DNA of 10,779 nucleotides, taken from positions 1 through 10,779 of the forward strand of contig CAJXZI010000048.1 of assembly GCA_913063005.1 (NCBI GenBank), given 5' to 3'. A program made the translations under genes and the position numbers. The stretch comes from an uncultured Halieaceae bacterium (lineage in GTDB: Bacteria > Pseudomonadota > Gammaproteobacteria > Pseudomonadales > Halieaceae). Shown one piece after another: positions 6,302-10,779 of this stretch (positions are counted from its first letter, which is position 1; the number at the start of each line of letters is the position of its first letter). The notes beneath the pieces were generated by a model. It did not search any database. It was not told the DNA's origin and saw only the letters and a list, made by a program, of their open reading frames with translations.

Positions 6302-6330
6302 TTGGCACGATGAGCATACTTTTGTGCCAA
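6302..6330. repeat. Perfect 7-bp inverted repeat
   Basis: TTGGCAC (6302-6308) pairs with GTGCCAA (6324-6330). Two further weak pairs (G-T, A-T) extend it inward, leaving an 11-base loop. It may be a hairpin in a transcript running in either direction or a protein-binding dyad. No T-run follows on either strand. Confidence 0.35.
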
Positions 6331-6449
6331 GCGCCCTCGCTATTCAGCCTGCGTGATTGCACCCGCCGGCTAAATTGTCCAGGCGGCCAAAGCCCGGGAG
6401 ACTCACTCGCAGTCCGCAGCATCGGGAGCAATTTGAGTAAAACGTGTTG

Positions 6450-7001
6450 TCAATGAGCCCATTGGCGGTCGGCCCGGAACTGCGAAGACAAATATTCCAT
6501 TTGATCGGCGAGAACTCGCTCCCTCGCTAGGAAGTGCCACTCGTATTCGTTAGGTCTAAACGGGACAGCTAATAGTGGCATACCGGCTTCTTCCGGTGTT
6601 CTGCAGTCCTTTTGCCAATTACATCGCTTGCAAGCTGCTACGAGGTTTTCCCACTCGTTGCTGCCGCCTCTAGACGTAGGAATAACGTGATCCCGCGTCA
6701 GTTCCTGCTTCGAAAATTGGTTACCACAGTAGAGGCAGCGATGGTCGTCACGACGAAATAGCGTCCGGTTGCTAAGTGGCGGCGTGAAGTTGTCAAACAC
6801 CCGCCCGTCGAGGGCAATGATCGGCTGTAGCGTCAGCGATGAGCGCAATCCGGTCAGTCGTTGTGTGCCACCGTAAACTGTTGGTAGAGCGTCTCCAATG
6901 CCGTAAACAACATCGCCTCTTGCGTAAGCCGAGATAGCTTCCTGCAGGCTTAACCAGCCCCGCGGTCGCCCAGCTACATCCAACTTTAGGATTCCTTGCA
7001 T
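6450..7001 (-). CDS. Small HNH endonuclease
   Basis: The 183-residue protein carries a complete HNH nuclease domain in its middle. CLYCG holds zinc ligands Cys89 and Cys92, TRDHVIP holds the catalytic Asp104-His105 pair, RGGSNEWENLV holds the central Asn119, and CKRCN holds Cys124 and Cys127. This is the McrA/HNH_5-type arrangement with a structural zinc between two CxxC pairs. The N-terminal ~75 residues and the C-terminal tail are not recognised and may bind DNA or a partner. Such stand-alone proteins are common in bacterial chromosomes, usually without a proven role. No methyltransferase or restriction partner, phage gene or intron is nearby. The ATG at 6999-7001 is preferred because AAGGT lies about 8 bases upstream. 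A GTG at 7005-7007 would add two residues but sits too close to that site. Confidence 0.82.
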   Translation of the reverse strand: MQGILKLDVAGRPRGWLSLQEAISAYARGDVVYGIGDALPTVYGGTQRLTGLRSSLTLQPIIALDGRVFDNFTPPLSNRTLFRRDDHRCLYCGNQFSKQELTRDHVIPTSRGGSNEWENLVAACKRCNWQKDCRTPEEAGMPLLAVPFRPNEYEWHFLARERVLADQMEYLSSQFRADRQWAH

Positions 7002-7234
7002 GGCCACTCACCTTGGTTTTTCTAAAGCTAACGCGTTGCTGCTACGAATACAATTTCAGTTTTGTGACCATCTCGTCGAAGCGACTGTTATGTTTCTGAC
7101 CGATTTATGAAGTGTTTTGACTTGTTAGGCTTGAACGCTTTTGGATTTCATGGCGTACTCACCACAGCGCTATAAAACTAACAGTTGCGCACCCACAAGA
7201 GTTTACTGAGTACAAAAGTAATAAAGGAGCGGTA
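7002..7234. promoter_or_regulatory. Divergent promoter region and leader of the TonB receptor gene
   Basis: This 233-bp spacer separates the HNH gene and the receptor gene, so it must hold both promoters. One weak plus-strand candidate is TTGTGA (7062-7067) and TGTTAT (7086-7091) with an 18-bp gap, each matching four of six consensus bases. The leader ends in AAAGGAG (7223-7229), an excellent ribosome binding site five bases before the receptor ATG. I see no clear Fur-type palindrome. Confidence 0.3.
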
Positions 7235-9925
7235 ATGAAGCGGTCGAACAAAGACACTTTTTGCATGAAAGCTTTGCCTCTTGCTGTGAGCTTGCTCGCG
7301 GCAAATACCATGATGGCAAACACAGCCTTGGCACAAGACAGTGATATGGAAGAAGTTGTCATCACGGGTTCTTACATTAAAGGCGCGGGCACTTACGAAG
7401 CGTCACCTGTTGAGGTCTTAAACAGCGATTACATCCAGAAGCAGGGCGCGCTCACCATTGGCGAGTTGACGCAGAAGCTTTCGGTAAGCACGGGTACTGA
7501 GAACAACCCTGATAGCTTTACTTCGGGTGAGACCCAAGGGACATCAAACGTCAACTTGAGAGGCCTCGGTCTTACTTCAACTCTCGTTCTCGTCAACGGC
7601 AAGCGCCAATCAATTGCTGCTGCCGTTGCTAACGACGGTTCAGTTTTTGTCGATACAGCCACCATCCCAATGGCAGCGCTCGAGCGCGTCGAAATCCTCA
7701 AAGAGGGCGCGACAGCGACATACGGCTCTGACGCGGTTGCAGGTGTTGTTAACTTCATTCTCCGTGATGACTTCGAAGGTGTTGAAGTATCCCTGGGTCA
7801 CCAGACCACGGCGACTAGCAGTCAAGACACCAGCGACGTCAGTATCCTTGCGGGCACCAATTTCGGTGACAACACTAATTTGTTAGTGGCTGCGAGCTTC
7901 TTGCAGCAAGACCCTCTGAGTTCTGCTGAGCGGGCGTACACAACGATCAACGCTGTAAGTACACTGGGTAGAAGCTTCCTGAACTTGGGTGGCTTAGCGC
8001 CCGGCTTACCTCCTGTCATTGATGGTGGTACCGGCGCTTACGCAGGTACGTATGGTCCGGGCGAAACGATTCCTGACGCTAACTGTGAGGCTAACGGTGG
8101 TATTCTGTCCGGTGGTTTTGTGCCCTCATTGGGCGGCCAGAAGTGTGGTTTCCTTTACGGTCCTCGGTTCAACCTCGTGAACGAGGAAGAGCGCACTAAC
8201 CTTTATGCCGCGCTGACACACGATATGGACAACGGCATCTCGATTCGTGGCGAAATCGGTTTTGCCAAAAACGAAGTACTTGATAACCCGCAGTCGCCCT
8301 CTTATCCCGCGTTGAACTTCCCAACGATTTTGCCTGGGCAAGCAGGTAGCCCATTTGATGGTTTTGTTCGCTGGTACGGTAGACCACTTGGTGCAGAGGC
8401 GCCTTCTCCGCTCGCGCCACGAAACTCCGAGACACTTCGAGCGTCGTTGGATTTATCGGGTTCGCTAGACGATGGAGCTTGGGACTGGAGAGCGTCGCTT
8501 ACGTATTCAGAGAACGATCGAGAGGCGTATCAGCCAGATACGATTGCTTCGCGTCTGACAGCGGCGCTGGCCGGCCAAGGCGGTGAGAGTGGAACCGAGA
8601 CGTTCAATATTTTCGATCCAAGCCAAAACTCAGCAGAACTGATCGACTATATCAGCGCGGTTACATACACCAACCGAAAGACTGATCTGTTGGTGGCGGA
8701 TCTCGTGGTCTCCGGGCCGTGGTTCGAGCTTGATGATTTCGGCACAGTCAACCTTGCTTACGGAGCGCAGTTCCGAAATGAAGGTTATTCGGTAAACCGT
8801 AACGACATTTACACACAGAAACCCGACCCGATCACGGGCGAGCTCCAGGATGTCGACCTTATTTTCTTAGGTGGCGGCGCACCGGTAGATGTCACTCGTG
8901 ATTCATTCGCAGCCTTCGCGGAAGTTTCGATGCCGCTGAACGATTCAGTCGAGCTTAACGTTGCGGCTCGGTACGAGTCGCTTGAGTCTGACAGCAGTCT
9001 TGACCCCAAAATCTCACTTCGCTGGCAGGCAACTGATAAGCTGGTGGTGCGAGGGTCTATGTCAACAGCCTTCCGAGAGCCCTCTCTGGTGCAGCAATAT
9101 AACGTCGGCACGTCGCTTCAGGGTTTAGTAGACCCACTGAGTGGTTCTTCCAGCGCGTTGTTTGTACGCGTTCGCGCCGAAGGTTCGCTAGATCTGAAGC
9201 CAGAAACGTCTACGAACACAAACCTCGGCCTGGTCTACAGCCCCACTGACAACCTCAACCTTCGGCTGGATTGGTGGCAGTTTGAGTATGAGGACGTGAT
9301 TACCATTGAAAACGCGCAAGGTAAGCTCGATGCGGACCCTAATGGCGAGTCGGTTAGCCGAGTTAATGGCGTGTTGAATGGTATGCAGGTCTCCTACATT
9401 AACGCTGCGACCGTAGATACCGACGGTATAGATGTCTCTGCTGACTGGAATATTCCAGCGGGCGACGCGGGTGATTTCGGGGTTCAGTTGGCGTACAGCC
9501 GTTTCAACAGTTATGAAATTCCTGATGGTAACGGTGGCAAAAGAGATGTTGTGGGCTCGTTCAACCACGACAACTTTGTAAGATCGCTACCAGAAGCAAA
9601 GTGGAATCTGACCGCTGATTGGGAGCGTGGCAACCACAGTGCCGCAGTTGTTCTCTATCACGTTGATTCCTACACTACGGGTCGCGCAGTGCCTGCATCG
9701 GCTGTGGGTTTCGACAACAATATCGATTCCTGGCAGACAGTTGACGCGAGTTATAACTTCAATTTCAACATCGGTGATACCCAAGCTGTCTTTACGTTGG
9801 GTGGCAAGAACCTCACCGACGAAGAAGCACCTCGTGTCTACGACGCAGCCAACTTCAGCTACGATCCTAAGCAACACGATCCACGTGGTCGTCTCTACTA
9901 CGCACGTGTGAAGTTTGCGCTATAA
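7235..9925 (+). CDS. TonB-dependent outer-membrane receptor
   Basis: The 896-residue protein begins with a signal peptide (about 1-33; basic start, hydrophobic core, ALA cleavage before Gln34). The likely TonB box EEVVITG (39-45) follows. The plug domain runs from about 50 to 185 with VNLRGLG (106-112), LVNGKR (119-124) and RVEILKEGATATYGSDAVAG (151-170). The remainder has the alternating aromatic pattern of a 22-strand barrel and ends in YYARVKFAL at the last strand. Receptors of this kind import siderophores, vitamins, oligosaccharides or peptides across the outer membrane using TonB energy. Nothing here fixes the ligand: no substrate-utilisation genes, periplasmic binding protein or anti-sigma factor flank it. 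Cys284 and Cys304 lie in a Gly-rich extracellular loop and may form a disulfide. The start is set by AAAGGAG five bases upstream. A terminator follows 20 bp after the stop, so it is probably a single-gene transcript. Confidence 0.9.
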   Translation: MKRSNKDTFCMKALPLAVSLLAANTMMANTALAQDSDMEEVVITGSYIKGAGTYEASPVEVLNSDYIQKQGALTIGELTQKLSVSTGTENNPDSFTSGETQGTSNVNLRGLGLTSTLVLVNGKRQSIAAAVANDGSVFVDTATIPMAALERVEILKEGATATYGSDAVAGVVNFILRDDFEGVEVSLGHQTTATSSQDTSDVSILAGTNFGDNTNLLVAASFLQQDPLSSAERAYTTINAVSTLGRSFLNLGGLAPGLPPVIDGGTGAYAGTYGPGETIPDANCEANGGILSGGFVPSLGGQKCGFLYGPRFNLVNEEERTNLYAALTHDMDNGISIRGEIGFAKNEVLDNPQSPSYPALNFPTILPGQAGSPFDGFVRWYGRPLGAEAPSPLAPRNSETLRASLDLSGSLDDGAWDWRASLTYSENDREAYQPDTIASRLTAALAGQGGESGTETFNIFDPSQNSAELIDYISAVTYTNRKTDLLVADLVVSGPWFELDDFGTVNLAYGAQFRNEGYSVNRNDIYTQKPDPITGELQDVDLIFLGGGAPVDVTRDSFAAFAEVSMPLNDSVELNVAARYESLESDSSLDPKISLRWQATDKLVVRGSMSTAFREPSLVQQYNVGTSLQGLVDPLSGSSSALFVRVRAEGSLDLKPETSTNTNLGLVYSPTDNLNLRLDWWQFEYEDVITIENAQGKLDADPNGESVSRVNGVLNGMQVSYINAATVDTDGIDVSADWNIPAGDAGDFGVQLAYSRFNSYEIPDGNGGKRDVVGSFNHDNFVRSLPEAKWNLTADWERGNHSAAVVLYHVDSYTTGRAVPASAVGFDNNIDSWQTVDASYNFNFNIGDTQAVFTLGGKNLTDEEAPRVYDAANFSYDPKQHDPRGRLYYARVKFAL

Positions 9926-9945
9926 GTAAAACGCGTATGATAAAA

Positions 9946-9969
9946 GCCGCCTCCGGGCGGCTTTTTTTT
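9946..9969 (+). terminator. Rho-independent terminator of the receptor gene
   Basis: GCCGCC (9946-9951) and GGCGGC (9956-9961) form a GC-rich 6-bp stem around TCCG, followed directly by eight T. Four A precede the stem, so weaker activity in the opposite direction is possible. It separates the receptor transcript from the aldolase-like gene starting at 9987. Confidence 0.93.
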
Positions 9970-9986
9970 GTCTTTAAGGAAGGACG

Positions 9987-10779
9987 ATGCCAGCAAATTT
10001 TGGTTCAGATAACGGCGCCGGTGCTCACCCCAACATAGTCGAGGCCCTCATGGAGGCTTCAAGCGGTTCTGTGCCCGCTTATGGTAACGATGAGCTTTCG
10101 TTGCGAGTTGAGCATCGACTAAACGAACTTTTTGAACGAGACGTTGCCGTTTTGCTAATGGCAACAGGAACTGCTGCTAATTGTGTGGGCTTGGCAACAC
10201 TTTGCTCGCCTTTCGGTGGTATTTACGCTCACTCGGAAGCACACATCGTGAACGATGAGTCGACCGCCCCAGAGTTTTTTACCAATGGCGCACGGCAATT
10301 TACGGTAGGTGGTAGCTCCGCAAAGCCAGATCTCGACGAGCTTTTAAAAACCATTGAGATCTCAGGGGCGCGCGGGGTTCATTCGGTGCAACCGTCCGTG
10401 GTCGCGCTATCGAACCTTACAGAACTTGGTGCTCGATTTTCAGTTGACGAGGTTCGTGCCTATGGCGACCTCGCTAAATCTAAGAACATGAAACTGTTTA
10501 TGGATGGCGCGCGTTTCGCGAATGCGTTGGTCTCAGGTAAAGAAAGTCCGGCCGACATAACGTGGCGAGCCGGAGTCGATGTATTGAGCTTTGGCGCCAC
10601 TAAAAACGGTGCGGTAGCGGCCGAAGCCCTGATCTTTTTTAATGCTGAGGACGCCGAGCTTGCGCCCTATCACAGAAAACGAGCAGGACATCTGTGGTCG
10701 AAGCATCGGTTCCTAGCCGCTCAGTTCGACGCTTATCTGACAGACGATCTTTGCCCAATCCTCCAAACCACCGCCACCG
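9987..10779 (+). CDS. Threonine-aldolase-family PLP enzyme (3' end beyond the window)
   Basis: The first 264 codons are visible and open to the window edge, about three quarters of the usual 340-350 residues. The N-terminus NFGSDNGAGAHPNI and the PAYGNDE segment match low-specificity L-threonine aldolases. MATGTAANCVGL holds the phosphate-binding region, and His82/His86 in YAHSEAH lie where the cofactor ring is stacked. FMDGAR contributes Asp173 to the pyridine nitrogen and Arg176. SFGATKNG provides Lys206 for the internal aldimine. The family cleaves L-threonine or allo-threonine to glycine and acetaldehyde in the cytoplasm, though other beta-hydroxy amino acids are accepted by some members. 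Two overlapping purine-rich sites (AAGGA at 9976-9980 and AGGA at 9981-9984) precede the ATG. Because the ATG comes soon after the receptor terminator, its promoter must overlap that terminator region or depend on readthrough. Confidence 0.85.
   Translation, partial: MPANFGSDNGAGAHPNIVEALMEASSGSVPAYGNDELSLRVEHRLNELFERDVAVLLMATGTAANCVGLATLCSPFGGIYAHSEAHIVNDESTAPEFFTNGARQFTVGGSSAKPDLDELLKTIEISGARGVHSVQPSVVALSNLTELGARFSVDEVRAYGDLAKSKNMKLFMDGARFANALVSGKESPADITWRAGVDVLSFGATKNGAVAAEALIFFNAEDAELAPYHRKRAGHLWSKHRFLAAQFDAYLTDDLCPILQTTAT

Larger units (their letters stand above)
6011..6449. other. 439-bp spacer rich in hairpins, no convincing gene
   Basis: The spacer lies between the convergent gcvT and HNH genes. 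No open frame of convincing quality is present. Inverted repeats are frequent: GCTAA/TTAGC (6159-6175), CAGG/CCTG (6175-6185), AGCG/CGCT (6189-6200), a composite hairpin (6244-6277), TTGGCAC/GTGCCAA (6302-6330) and CCGCC/GGCGG (6363-6386). None is followed by a clear T-run, so the transcript ends of the two flanking genes are not obvious. The density of pairing suggests a structured RNA or a relic of a repetitive element, but this is inference. Confidence 0.6.

Noticed and set aside
6303..6319. Sigma-54-like element (TGGCACG followed by GC)
   Set aside because: The distance between the GG and GC elements is 8 bases where 10 is needed, and the -12 element is not TTGC. No gene starts suitably downstream.
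6450..7001. HNH gene as part of a restriction, intron or phage module
   Set aside because: There is no methyltransferase, group I/II intron signature, terminase or other phage gene beside it. Its neighbours are housekeeping or transport genes.
7235..9925. Long antisense and alternative frames inside the receptor gene
   Set aside because: They are by-products of the strong coding bias of the receptor gene. None has a family match, a start site or a sensible composition.

Overview
The window looks like a chromosomal segment of a free-living, probably marine gammaproteobacterium, in the broad neighbourhood of Cellvibrionales/Halieaceae. The clues are moderate GC content, strong GGAGG-type ribosome binding sites, a TonB-dependent receptor with an EEVVITG-type TonB box, a short acidic protein resembling the Pseudomonas PA3496 family, and gamma-glutamyl-type polyamine genes. 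This placement comes from gene style, not from a marker gene. No tRNA, rRNA, CRISPR array, insertion sequence or phage gene is visible.

Layout. (1) 62-1357 (-) and 1432-2859 (+) are divergent genes for a PuuB-like FAD amine oxidoreductase and a PuuA-like glutamine synthetase-family ligase. They share a 74-bp spacer holding a 13-bp palindrome. (2) 2882-3724 (+) follows the ligase by 22 bp and encodes an unrecognised six-helix membrane protein built from three related two-helix units. (3) 3729-3947 (-) is a 72-residue acidic protein, convergent with it. (4) 3948-4286 has no convincing gene but contains several inverted repeats. (5) 4287-4802 (-) is a shikimate-kinase-family protein, divergent from (6) 4901-6010 (+), aminomethyltransferase GcvT. 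(7) 6011-6449 has no convincing gene and is rich in hairpins. (8) 6450-7001 (-) is a small HNH endonuclease, divergent from (9) 7235-9925 (+), a TonB-dependent outer-membrane receptor closed by a clear Rho-independent terminator at 9946-9969. (10) 9987-10779 (+) is a threonine-aldolase-family PLP enzyme cut by the window end.

How the genes fit together. PuuA and PuuB catalyse the first two steps of the gamma-glutamyl route of putrescine (or related amine) breakdown. The membrane protein behind puuA may belong to that transcription unit. GcvT and the threonine-aldolase-like enzyme both touch glycine and one-carbon metabolism, but they are about 4 kb apart and not co-transcribed. The rest appears to be ordinary, loosely connected chromosome. 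I see no defence island or multi-gene novel system. The most unusual items are the triplicated membrane protein and the two structured intergenic regions.
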